A stretch of 64,000 nt of DNA from Micromonospora luteifusca (lineage in GTDB: Bacteria > Actinomycetota > Actinomycetes > Mycobacteriales > Micromonosporaceae). The notes under the pieces were generated by a model. It saw only the letters and a list, made by a program, of their open reading frames with translations, was not told the origin of the DNA and made no database searches. Positions 40,962 through 48,218 of this stretch are shown one piece after another. Position numbers and translations under genes: made by a program. The first letter of the stretch is position 1, and each line of letters opens with the position of its first letter. Location of the stretch: positions 5,012,001 through 5,076,000 of the forward strand of contig NZ_JAFBBP010000001.1 in NCBI RefSeq assembly GCF_016907275.1, read 5' to 3'.

Positions 40962-42296
40962 TCAGGGGCTGGTGCAGGTGATGTTGCCGGGCGGGGTGGC
41001 GCCGTTGCCAGTGGCGGTGAACCCGAAGGTGGTGGAGGTGTTCGGGCCCAGCGTGCCGTTGTAGGCGGCGTTGCGGACGGTGACGTCGCCGGTGGTGCCC
41101 GTGTTGGTGCCGCTCCAGAGGCTGCTGATGGCCTGGCCACTGGCCATGGTCAGGCGTACGGTCCAGCCGGTGATGGTGGCGGCGGTGTTGTTGGCCACGG
41201 TCACCTCGCCCTGGAAGCCGCCGGGCCAACTGTTGATCGCGTTGTAGGTGGCGGTGCAGGTGCCCGGCTCTCCGGTCGGCGGAGGGGTCGTCGGCGGAGG
41301 TGTCGTCGGAGGGGGCGTGGTCGGCGGGGGCGTGGTCGGTGGCGCCGTCGTTGGTGGCGGAGTGGTCGGCGGGGCGGTCGTGGGGGGCGTGGTCGACTCG
41401 AACTGACTGAAGAATCTCCAGATCTCCGCCGAGGTCCAGGTCCTGGAGTCGTTCGGGCTGGACGATCCGTCGACCGGGCTGGGGGTGTGGTCTCCGTCGA
41501 ACGCGGCCCATTGCACGGGATAGCCCGCTCGGCAGCCCGCATAGGTGGTGGTGATGTGGGTGAGGCTGCCTCGGCTCGGCTCCCGCGGGCTCTGCGCCGT
41601 GCAGCCGTTGTTGCGGACGAACGTGTCGCGCAACGACCGGCCCTGGGAGATGTTCAGCACGCTGTCGTAGATGCCGTGGATGCCGAAGTAGGCGACGGGT
41701 TGGGTGCCGCCGTTACAGCCGCTGAGGTTGGCACCGGACAGGACGGTGACCGCACGGATGACGGTTGGTCGGGCACAGGCCACCGCGTAGCTCATCGCCC
41801 CGCCGTAGCTCCAGCCCAGGGCGAAGCGTTGGGTCGTGTCGACACAGAGGTCCGTCTCGACCTGCCGGGAGATGTCGTCGAAGAGGGTCAGGTCTCGACC
41901 GTTGGTGTTGGCCCAACCGGCGTTGAGGCCTTGGGGCGCGACGAAGATCGTGCTGTTGTTGGACAGCGGCGCGAGCCCGTAGTAGCCGGCTGACGCGACG
42001 TTGCTGGCCGAGCCGTTCAGCCAGTGGAAGCCGAAGATCAGCCGGTAGGGGCGGTTTCGGTCGTAGCCGTCCGGGATCCGCAGGATGTAGCTGCGACTCT
42101 GTCCGCTGCTCTGAATGGTGCGTGTCCCACTCGTGAGCGTGGGTGCCTTGCCGCAGCCCGCGGTCGCCGCGAGCGTGCCGTTCGTCGCGGCCACCGCGGC
42201 CCCGCCGAAGCCGCCGCCGAGCGCGCCCCCAGCGGCCACCGCGACGAGGACCGCCGCGCCCGCGACGAAGGAGAGAACCTGTCTACGTTTCAGCAT
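40962..42296 (-). CDS. Secreted feruloyl-esterase-like enzyme with C-terminal CBM2
   Basis: The 444-residue exported protein has a signal peptide (to about 38), then a CE1/FaeC-like alpha/beta hydrolase starting at GCGKAPTLTSGTRTIQSSG. The candidate triad is Ser163 in GWSYGG, Asp211 in GIYDSVL and His270 in DGDHTPSP. A long Thr-Pro linker (about 301-344) leads to a family 2 carbohydrate-binding module ending GNGATPPGNITC. It probably removes phenolic or acyl esters from hemicellulose. The catalytic domain is paralogous to that at 59161-60546. The ATG follows AGGAG with 7-base spacing. Confidence 0.85.
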   Translation of the reverse strand: MLKRRQVLSFVAGAAVLVAVAAGGALGGGFGGAAVAATNGTLAATAGCGKAPTLTSGTRTIQSSGQSRSYILRIPDGYDRNRPYRLIFGFHWLNGSASNVASAGYYGLAPLSNNSTIFVAPQGLNAGWANTNGRDLTLFDDISRQVETDLCVDTTQRFALGWSYGGAMSYAVACARPTVIRAVTVLSGANLSGCNGGTQPVAYFGIHGIYDSVLNISQGRSLRDTFVRNNGCTAQSPREPSRGSLTHITTTYAGCRAGYPVQWAAFDGDHTPSPVDGSSSPNDSRTWTSAEIWRFFSQFESTTPPTTAPPTTPPPTTAPPTTPPPTTPPPTTPPPTTPPPTGEPGTCTATYNAINSWPGGFQGEVTVANNTAATITGWTVRLTMASGQAISSLWSGTNTGTTGDVTVRNAAYNGTLGPNTSTTFGFTATGNGATPPGNITCTSP

Positions 42297-43005
42297 TGCC
42301 TGACTCCTTGCCACTGGTCGTGCGGTAACGGTGGTGGTGTGCGGAGCCGACTCGGCGGCCGTCGGCCGTGCCCGCCGTGCCAGCAGGGGATTTGGATGAC
42401 GACTCACGCCGCGGGATACGGCTTCCCTTCCGTTGCGGGCCGACGTGCAGACCGGTACGGCGTGCACAGGTGGTGTGCCGGCCGCACCGTCGCTGCTGGG
42501 TTGTCCGCGACGGGCATTGGAAGCTGGGGCATGCAGCCGGATCGAGATCGTCCGGCAAACCGTCTGCGGTCGCCTGGCATCGGCGGAACGGCCCGGACTG
42601 GTCACCGACTGGCAAGGGCGGCGGGAGGGCGTTGCCCTCGGCGTGCCTTTGTCGATCGACTCAGTGATGGGGAGCGTGCCCTTCGCTCCCGCGCCGAAAG
42701 ATAGCATGTTATCGATAACACGCTCAACCGATCGGACTGGCGATGGGTGCCCACCGAGGGGGCCTCGTTCGCCGACGGCACCGGCGCAGCCAGGAGTTCT
42801 GGCCGATTTACATCGAAGAACCTCGTTAGCTTCGTGCCTGCCTGCGGCGGGACGAGAGCTGCCGGCGATGCGACGGGCGCATCTCGTTCAAGGCAGCGGC
42901 TCGGGACGATACGGTGGCCTGCCGTGTCGAATCGGCATCGATGCGCGTACCGTCAGGACGAACACCTGCGCCAGTTCGCCGACGTCTTTTGGACGGAGGA
43001 AACGA
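42297..43005. other. 709-base gene-free region with a TGTTATCGATAACA palindrome
   Basis: Divergent spacer between the esterase and the membrane gene at 43006. Apart from the palindrome at 42707-42720 and the two ribosome binding sites, I see no gene. The open frames here are compositional. Confidence 0.6.
42707..42720. promoter_or_regulatory. Perfect palindrome TGTTATCGATAACA
   Basis: A 14-base perfect palindrome in the esterase upstream region, about 410 bases from the esterase ATG. The half TGTTATCG recurs in both orientations upstream of the xylanase (57045-57057, 57215-57227), which suggests a shared regulator. Confidence 0.5.
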
Positions 43006-43434
43006 ATGAACGTGGCTACCGTTGCCGGCGGCCTTGTCGCGCTCTTCATTGCTGCCGCCGCGTTCGTGAGCGTACGCAGGCGGGGTGGGGCACCTGGTTC
43101 CGTTGGTCTGGTGTTGAGGCTGCTCGCGGTCGCCGCCACGGCCTGGATCGTCGTTGCGCTGATGCCCTTCACGATCGACGACAGTGGCGCTGCCGCCAGC
43201 TATCTGCTGGGTGTACCGGTGGTCGTGGCCGTCTGTCCCCTCATCGCAGACCTGACCCACCGCGCTGTCGGCATCACCACAGCGGTCGCGGCGCTGGTCA
43301 TGCTGCTCTGGGCGCTCATCCTCGGCCTCGGTATCGGCCTCTGGTTCGTCCTCCCGGCCCTGCTGCTGGGACTGGCCGCGATAGCCACCACGGCTTCCCG
43401 GCCCGCGACGGCACCAAGGAACCAGGATGCCTGA
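43006..43434 (+). CDS. Membrane protein, unknown
   Basis: A 142-residue protein with four to five hydrophobic helices (MNVATVAGGLVALFIAAAAFV at the start) and a short basic tail. A strong GGAGGA lies 6 bases before the ATG. No family recognised. It is convergent with sigma module 4. Confidence 0.65.
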   Translation: MNVATVAGGLVALFIAAAAFVSVRRRGGAPGSVGLVLRLLAVAATAWIVVALMPFTIDDSGAAASYLLGVPVVVAVCPLIADLTHRAVGITTAVAALVMLLWALILGLGIGLWFVLPALLLGLAAIATTASRPATAPRNQDA

Positions 43435-43464
43435 AGGCCGTCCCCAGCTCTGAGGCGCTGACGA

Positions 43465-44697
43465 TTACAGATACCGCTTGACGTCCGTCAGTCGCTCGGT
43501 GAGGAAGGCGCGTTCCACATCGTTGTCGGTAAGGGTCAGGGCCTCTTCGTAGGCCGTGACGGCCTGGGGCCACTGCCGCAACTGGCGCAGGAAGTCGGCG
43601 CGGGCGGCGCTGAGATATCCGTAGGTGGCCAGAGCCGGATCGGCGAGCAGCGGCGTCAGCGCGTAAAGTCCGGCTTCGGGGCCGTCGCGTAGCCCGATCG
43701 CGACCGCGCGATTGAGATCGACCACGGGTGAGGGCCACAGTCGGAACAGGGCGTCGTACAGCCCGACGACCTGGGCCCAGTCGGTGTCCTGCCACGTCGG
43801 CGCCTCGGCATGCACGGCAGCTATCGCCGCCTCCAGGGCGTAACGCGTCGGTGGTCGCCGGCGAAGCGCGTCGGTGACCAACGACTGGCCCTCGGCGATG
43901 AGTTGCCTGTCCCAGCGTGCCCGGTCCTGCTCGGACAGGAGCACCAGACGCCCGTCGGCGGACACGCGGGCACCCTGCCGCGCCCTGGTAAGTAGCAGCA
44001 GCGCGAGAAGGGCGCTGATCTCGGTATCGGTCGGCATGAGCAGATGCAGCATGCGGGCCAGACTGATCGCGCTGTCGACCAGGTCGTGACGGATCAGTTG
44101 AGCGCCGACGGGTGCGGTGTGGCCGGTGGTGAAGATGAGATGGACGACCTCGAGTACCGCACCGAGCCGTTCCTCGAGTTGATCCGGACCAGGTACCCGG
44201 TACGGGATGCGTGCCGCCGCGATCTTCTTCTTTGCCCGGGTGATACGGGCGGCCATGGTGGCCGGCTGCACCAGGAACGCGCGGGCCACCTCGGGTGTGG
44301 AGAGCCCGCACACCAGCCGCAGGGTCAGGCAGATCTGCGCCTGCCTGGACAACGCCGGGTGTGCGCAGGTGAAGATGAGTCGCAACCGGTCGTCGACCAG
44401 CCCGTCCTCGGGCCCCGGCGACGTCTCGTCCGCGACGAGCAGTGGCATCTTGCGGCGGAACACCGACTCACGGCGCAGGGCATCCCGGGCCCGGTTGCGC
44501 GCGATGGTGGTGAGCCAGGCCCCCGGCCGGTCCGGGATACCGGTCTCCGTCCAGGTCTCCAGGGCCTGTGCGAACGCGTCCTGGGCGCACTCCTCGGCGA
44601 GATCGAGGTCTCGGGTCAGATGGGCGGTCGTGCTGAACACCTGTGCCCAGTCGCGGCGGTGCGCCTGCGCGACCGCCGCGACGACCTCATCGTTCAT
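43465..44697 (-). CDS. ECF sigma factor, ECF42-like (module 4)
   Basis: The 410-residue sigma factor has region 2 (LAEECAQDAFAQALETW, GAWLTTIARNRARDALRR), region 4 (CGLSTPEVARAFLVQPATMAARITRAKKKI), DUF6596-like VLEVVHLIFTTGH and C-terminal repeats (LRQWPQAVTAYEEALTLT). It is the most diverged of the four. Its YCII partner lies only 15 bases upstream. Confidence 0.92.
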   Translation of the reverse strand: MNDEVVAAVAQAHRRDWAQVFSTTAHLTRDLDLAEECAQDAFAQALETWTETGIPDRPGAWLTTIARNRARDALRRESVFRRKMPLLVADETSPGPEDGLVDDRLRLIFTCAHPALSRQAQICLTLRLVCGLSTPEVARAFLVQPATMAARITRAKKKIAAARIPYRVPGPDQLEERLGAVLEVVHLIFTTGHTAPVGAQLIRHDLVDSAISLARMLHLLMPTDTEISALLALLLLTRARQGARVSADGRLVLLSEQDRARWDRQLIAEGQSLVTDALRRRPPTRYALEAAIAAVHAEAPTWQDTDWAQVVGLYDALFRLWPSPVVDLNRAVAIGLRDGPEAGLYALTPLLADPALATYGYLSAARADFLRQLRQWPQAVTAYEEALTLTDNDVERAFLTERLTDVKRYL

Positions 44698-44712
44698 CCG
44701 TGCTCGGCCATT

Positions 44713-45069
44713 TCATCCGTGGTCGACCACGGGACGGATCTCCACACCGCTGTGCGTCGCATGCACCTCGGGAAGCAGTGTCACCATCGACGTGACCTCG
44801 TCCAGGTCGGTCGCCTCGAGCAGGTAGTAGCCGCCGAGCGCCTCCTTGGTTTCCAGGAACGGCCCGTCCGTCGTGTTGAGCTGGCCGAGCGCGTCCGAGC
44901 GCAGCGAGGTGGCCGCCGATGCCAGCTCCAGCTGTTGCCCGTCGATGATCTGCGCCCCGGCTCTGGCCACGAACGCTTCGTGGGCGGCGTCGTGTGCCCT
45001 CCACTGCTCGTCGGTCATCGCGTCCCACTGCTGGGCGTCGCCGTAGATCAGGACCATGTACTTCGCCAT
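44713..45069 (-). CDS. YCII/DGPF family protein (module 4)
   Basis: A 118-residue YCII protein: MAKYMVLIYGDAQQWDAMTDE, NTTDGPFLETKEALGGYYLLEA (intact DGPF) and EIRPVVDHG at the end. The ATG at 45069 is chosen because the fold starts there; a longer frame adds 30 residues over the promoter area. Partner of the sigma gene downstream. Confidence 0.9.
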   Translation of the reverse strand: MAKYMVLIYGDAQQWDAMTDEQWRAHDAAHEAFVARAGAQIIDGQQLELASAATSLRSDALGQLNTTDGPFLETKEALGGYYLLEATDLDEVTSMVTLLPEVHATHSGVEIRPVVDHG

Positions 45070-45119
45070 GTCTGATATCCCATCGTGTGTCGGCCCTTCG
45101 GTAGTGGCCTCTACATTGA

Positions 45120-45148
45120 CGACGAGCCGGGAGGGCTGCGGATCGACA
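45120..45148 (-). promoter_or_regulatory. ECF42-type promoter of module 4
   Basis: On the minus strand TGTCGA (45148-45143), 17 bases, then TCGTCG (45125-45120), about 50 bases upstream of the YCII ATG. One base longer spacing than the other three. Confidence 0.55.
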
Positions 45149-45298
45149 GCAGCGGACAAAATTCGAGGTCCGGAGATCTGGAAATCATCGCAGGCTTCAG
45201 GGGCTGGTCAAGAGCGCTCCGTCCGCCGATGTATCGAGGGCCGACGGCCCTGCTCCTGGCGAAACGGTGGGTGCGCGAGGGTGCGAAGGAGGATCGGC

Positions 45299-45877
45299 AT
45301 GACAGGTATCGGGCAGATCTTGTTCATTCAGGGCGGCGGCGCGGGCGCGCACGACGAGTGGGACGACAAGTTGTTCGACAGCTTGCGGCGGGAGCTCGGT
45401 GACGGGTACGAGGTCCGCTACCCGCGGATGCCCGACGAGGACGACCCGAGCTACGCCAGGTGGAGCGCGGCCATCCGGCGGGAGATCGCGACCTTGGCTG
45501 ACGGAGCGGTCGTCGCGGGCCATTCGGTCGGCGCGACGATCCTCATCAATGCGCTCGCTGAGCGGCCGCCGGAGCGGAAGCTCAGGGCAATCGTACTGAT
45601 CGCCGCCCCGTTCGTCGGTCCGGGCGGCTGGCTCAGTGACGAGTTCGAGCGGCCATACGACCTCGGCGCGCGGCTGCCGCACGGCGTGCCGGTGCACGTG
45701 TTCCACGGGCTTCAGGATGAAACGGCTCCGCCGTCGCATGCCGACCTGTACGCCGCCGCCATTCCGCAGGCGCAGGTGCACCTGCTGCCCGGGCGCGATC
45801 ACCAGCTCAACGATGACCTCAGCGAGCTGGCGAGGGTGATCAAGATCGACACCCGGAGACCCGTCGCCCAGGACTAG
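45299..45877 (+). CDS. Alpha/beta hydrolase (RBBP9/serine hydrolase type)
   Basis: The 192-residue cytoplasmic hydrolase begins ILFIQGGGAGAHDEWDDKL. The nucleophile elbow is GHSVGA (about 74-79), with Asp in HGLQDETAPPS and His in GRDHQLNDD. GGAGG lies 6 bases before the ATG. The substrate is unknown. Confidence 0.85.
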   Translation: MTGIGQILFIQGGGAGAHDEWDDKLFDSLRRELGDGYEVRYPRMPDEDDPSYARWSAAIRREIATLADGAVVAGHSVGATILINALAERPPERKLRAIVLIAAPFVGPGGWLSDEFERPYDLGARLPHGVPVHVFHGLQDETAPPSHADLYAAAIPQAQVHLLPGRDHQLNDDLSELARVIKIDTRRPVAQD

Positions 45878-45977
45878 CGCAGAGCGCAGGGCGGGGGAAG
45901 CAGTAGGAGTTCGTTCGGTGGCGGCAAGCTGCGGGCCGTGGGCTGGGGGAAAAATTTCCGTGGAGGTGGGAGCACAC

Positions 45978-46340
45978 ATGACACTGAGACGGGTGCTGGT
46001 GATCGGTGTCGATCCGGTCCGAATTCCCGGGTGGGATCCTGCGCCGGTCGTGGCGGCGATAGCACGCGGTCAGGCCCGCTTCGACGAGCACGGCATTGAG
46101 GCCGACCTGTGCCTGGTGGCGCCCGACGAGGACGCGGAGGGGGCGATCGTCGAGGCGCTGACCCGGCGGAACTACGCCTGCGTGGTCGTCGGCGGCGGTA
46201 TCCGCAAGCACGAGCCGTTGCTCGAGCTCTTTGAGAAGGTGGTCAACCTCGTCCGGCAGCATGCTCCCGGCGCGGCCATCGCCTTCAACAGCAGCCCCGA
46301 GGACACCGCCGACGCCGCGTTGCGGTGGCTGCGACCCTGA
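45978..46340 (+). CDS. Hypothetical Rossmann-like protein
   Basis: A 120-residue alternating alpha/beta protein: RRVLVIGVDPVRIPGW, ADLCLVAPDEDAEGAI, YACVVVGGGIRKHEPLLELFEKVV. The spacing resembles a receiver-like or flavodoxin-like fold without the phospho-acceptor signature. Orthologous unnamed proteins occur in many bacteria; function unknown. Confidence 0.7.
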   Translation: MTLRRVLVIGVDPVRIPGWDPAPVVAAIARGQARFDEHGIEADLCLVAPDEDAEGAIVEALTRRNYACVVVGGGIRKHEPLLELFEKVVNLVRQHAPGAAIAFNSSPEDTADAALRWLRP

Positions 46341-46346
46341 CTCGGC

Positions 46347-46751
46347 CTACGGCGCGCTGTCGAACCACCAGTTGGCGAGGAAGTAGAGCCCCGGCAACCA
46401 CGCGACCGCCGCGGCCGCGAGCCACGCGACGTGGGCCGGAACCGCTTTCCGCGTGCGGCGTACGAGGAGGGCGTTCACCCCCAGGAAGGCCGCACCGAGG
46501 ATGACCGAGGCGACGACGACGAGCATTCCTACAAGGGAAGCCTCATCCGTGTCGACCTCGAACGGGGGATAACGGCCGGCGATCTTCGCGTAGGTGTGAT
46601 TCGTGCCCATCGAGTACGGCCCGTCGAGCCGGTGGGCCAGCAAGGAGACGACCATGCCCAGCGGAACGACGGCCAGGACACCGATCACGAGGTTGCACAC
46701 CAGCGTCGCGGCGGCGGCGACGGAGACCCGTCGCCGGTCGGAGCCGATCAC
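46347..46751 (-). CDS. Membrane protein, unknown
   Basis: A 134-residue protein with three hydrophobic helices and an extracytoplasmic loop (HRLDGPYSMGTNHTYAKIAG). It starts with GTG, which overlaps the stop of a 10-codon open frame with its own GGGAG ribosome binding site (46748-46780), so translation may be coupled to that leader. No family recognised. Confidence 0.6.
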   Translation of the reverse strand: MIGSDRRRVSVAAAATLVCNLVIGVLAVVPLGMVVSLLAHRLDGPYSMGTNHTYAKIAGRYPPFEVDTDEASLVGMLVVVASVILGAAFLGVNALLVRRTRKAVPAHVAWLAAAAVAWLPGLYFLANWWFDSAP

Positions 46752-46780
46752 GGCGTCCGATCGTGGATGGCCTCGTTCAT
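46748..46780 (-). CDS. Possible 10-residue leader peptide
   Basis: ATG with GGGAG 6 bases upstream encodes MNEAIHDRTP, and its TGA overlaps the GTG of the membrane-protein gene (GTGA). Size and overlap suggest a coupling leader; too short to judge as a protein. Confidence 0.35.
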   Translation of the reverse strand: MNEAIHDRTP

Positions 46781-46924
46781 CGTGAACTCCCGTTGTTTCG
46801 GCCGACCCGGCAAACGGATGAAAGGTAGCAGCAGCACCGCGCGCCGGTCTTCAGCTACGGGTGGACCGTCTCTTCACATTCATCGGATCCTTTCGGCGGT
46901 GTGGCGGCGTGGTGGGTTCCATAG

Positions 46925-46939
46925 TTACGTCACACGTCA
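46925..46939. promoter_or_regulatory. GntR-type operator copy TTACGT-CAC-ACGTCA
   Basis: It matches the operator at 61447-61461 with one mismatch; 16 bases (ACGTCACACGTCATAC) are identical at both loci. It lies upstream of the relic start MNVKRRSTRS on the minus strand. Confidence 0.6.
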
Positions 46940-47159
46940 TACCTTTCACATTAATGTTCGTCCATGAAATGCGCCACCTCCCTCCGCCACCGGTCCGATT
47001 CGCCCGACCATCGGATGTGCGGCGACACCCACCGGCGGACCAAATGCGGAAATGGTCGGACGCCCATCGTGATTGCTCCGGAACTTTTCCGACTCGGGCC
47101 CGAGAGTCGGGACGGATATGCTCGTCGGCGAAGCAGTGTGCGTCCCCGTGTCGGGGCAA

Positions 47160-47169
47160 GAATCGATTC
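47160..47169. promoter_or_regulatory. LacI-family operator core GAATCGATTC (autoregulation)
   Basis: The palindromic core of the site GCGAATCGATTCGC found before the glycosidase genes. It sits 11 bases before the LacI ATG, where binding would block its own expression. Confidence 0.65.
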
Positions 47170-47180
47170 GAGGGCGCGGT

Positions 47181-48218
47181 ATGAACATCGGGGAGATCGC
47201 CCGCCGGGCGGGGGTGTCCCGCAGCACCGTGTCCTACGTGCTGAGCGGGAAGCGGACCGTGTCGGAGGCGACCCGGCAGCGGATCCAGGCGGTCATCGAC
47301 GAGCTCGACTATCGACCGAACGCCAGCGCCCGTGCGCTGAAGGAGGGACGCACCCGCACCCTCGGACTGGTGATCCCTCCGGCGAGCCAGCGGCTGACCG
47401 ACATGCAGTTGGGCTTCGTCGCCAGCGTCGTCGAGGCGGCCGCCCGGCATGACCTCGATGTGCTGCTGTCTCCGTCCGGCGGTGACCACGACCGGTCGTT
47501 CGAGCGGATCGTCACCGGCCGTCGGGTGGACGGTGTGGTCCTGATGGAGATCCGCCTGGACGACGACCGGGTGACTCGGCTGACGAAAGCCGGTCTGCCG
47601 TTCGTCACGATCGGGCGGACCGCCGAGCCGCACGGCATGAGCTGGATCGACATCGACTACGCCGGGCTGATCGGCCGCTGCGTACACCACCTGGCCGATC
47701 TGGGGCATCGGCACGTGGCGCTGGTCAACCGCTCCGCCGAGTTGGTGGCCGCCGGTTACGGCCCCAGCCATCGAGCGCTGGCTGGTTTCCGGGCGGCGGC
47801 GGTGGAGCGGGGCCTGACCGGCGTGGAGGTCTGCTCCGGCGACGACACGGCCTCCGGCGAGGCATGCGTGGAAGAACTGCTCGCGACCCACCCGGACGTT
47901 ACGGCCGTGGCCACCATCAACGAGGCGGCGCTGCCCGGAATGCAGCGTGCACTGACCAGCGCCGGCCTCTCGGTGCCGGGCGACTTCTCCGTCACCGGGG
48001 TCGCCGCCCAGCACTGGGCGGAGGACTTCCGCCCGCCGTTGACCGCTGCGGACGTCCCGATGGTCGAGATGGGCGCCGAGGCGGTGTCGCTGTTGCTGGA
48101 GATCATCGCGGCGCCCGGGGCGGTGCCACGACACCGGCTGTACAGCCCGCCCATCTCACTGCGCTCCAGCACCGGTCCGGTCCGGGCCCGCGGGGTCGAT
48201 GCGGCTACCCAGCGGTGA
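47181..48218 (+). CDS. LacI family transcriptional repressor
   Basis: The 345-residue regulator has a helix-turn-helix at 1-25 (MNIGEIARRAGVSRSTVSYVL), hinge helix RPNASARALKEGRT (about 45-58) and a periplasmic-binding-protein-like sugar domain ending in PPISLRSSTGPVR. It is probably the repressor of the pentose-polymer genes, because the palindrome GCGAATCGATTCGC occurs at its own start and before the ABC operon, the GH39-like and the GH54 genes. The inducer would be a sugar or oligosaccharide. Its 3' end overlaps the convergent glucosidase gene by 14 bases. Confidence 0.93.
   Translation: MNIGEIARRAGVSRSTVSYVLSGKRTVSEATRQRIQAVIDELDYRPNASARALKEGRTRTLGLVIPPASQRLTDMQLGFVASVVEAAARHDLDVLLSPSGGDHDRSFERIVTGRRVDGVVLMEIRLDDDRVTRLTKAGLPFVTIGRTAEPHGMSWIDIDYAGLIGRCVHHLADLGHRHVALVNRSAELVAAGYGPSHRALAGFRAAAVERGLTGVEVCSGDDTASGEACVEELLATHPDVTAVATINEAALPGMQRALTSAGLSVPGDFSVTGVAAQHWAEDFRPPLTAADVPMVEMGAEAVSLLLEIIAAPGAVPRHRLYSPPISLRSSTGPVRARGVDAATQR

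Larger units (their letters stand above)
46752..47180. other. 429-base spacer with GntR-type operator and relic start
   Basis: Between the leftward membrane gene and the LacI gene. Besides the leader peptide it holds an operator copy (46925-46939), a start-like AAAGGATCCG-ATG reading MNVKRRSTRS then stop (46856-46888, minus), and the LacI operator. No other gene is visible. Confidence 0.55.

Noticed and set aside
41260..41400. A tandem DNA repeat or CRISPR-like array
   Set aside because: The repetitive bases encode the Thr-Pro linker of the CBM2 esterase. No CRISPR repeats with unique spacers were seen anywhere in the window.
42297..42707. Upstream extension of the CBM2 esterase
   Set aside because: The ATG at 42296 has AGGAG and begins a signal peptide; the upstream frame is Arg/Pro-rich and would bury the signal sequence.
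46851..48134. 427-codon minus-strand frame over the LacI gene
   Set aside because: The plus strand encodes a complete LacI repressor there; the minus frame shows no domain. Only its last ten codons, near 46856-46888, were considered as a relic start.
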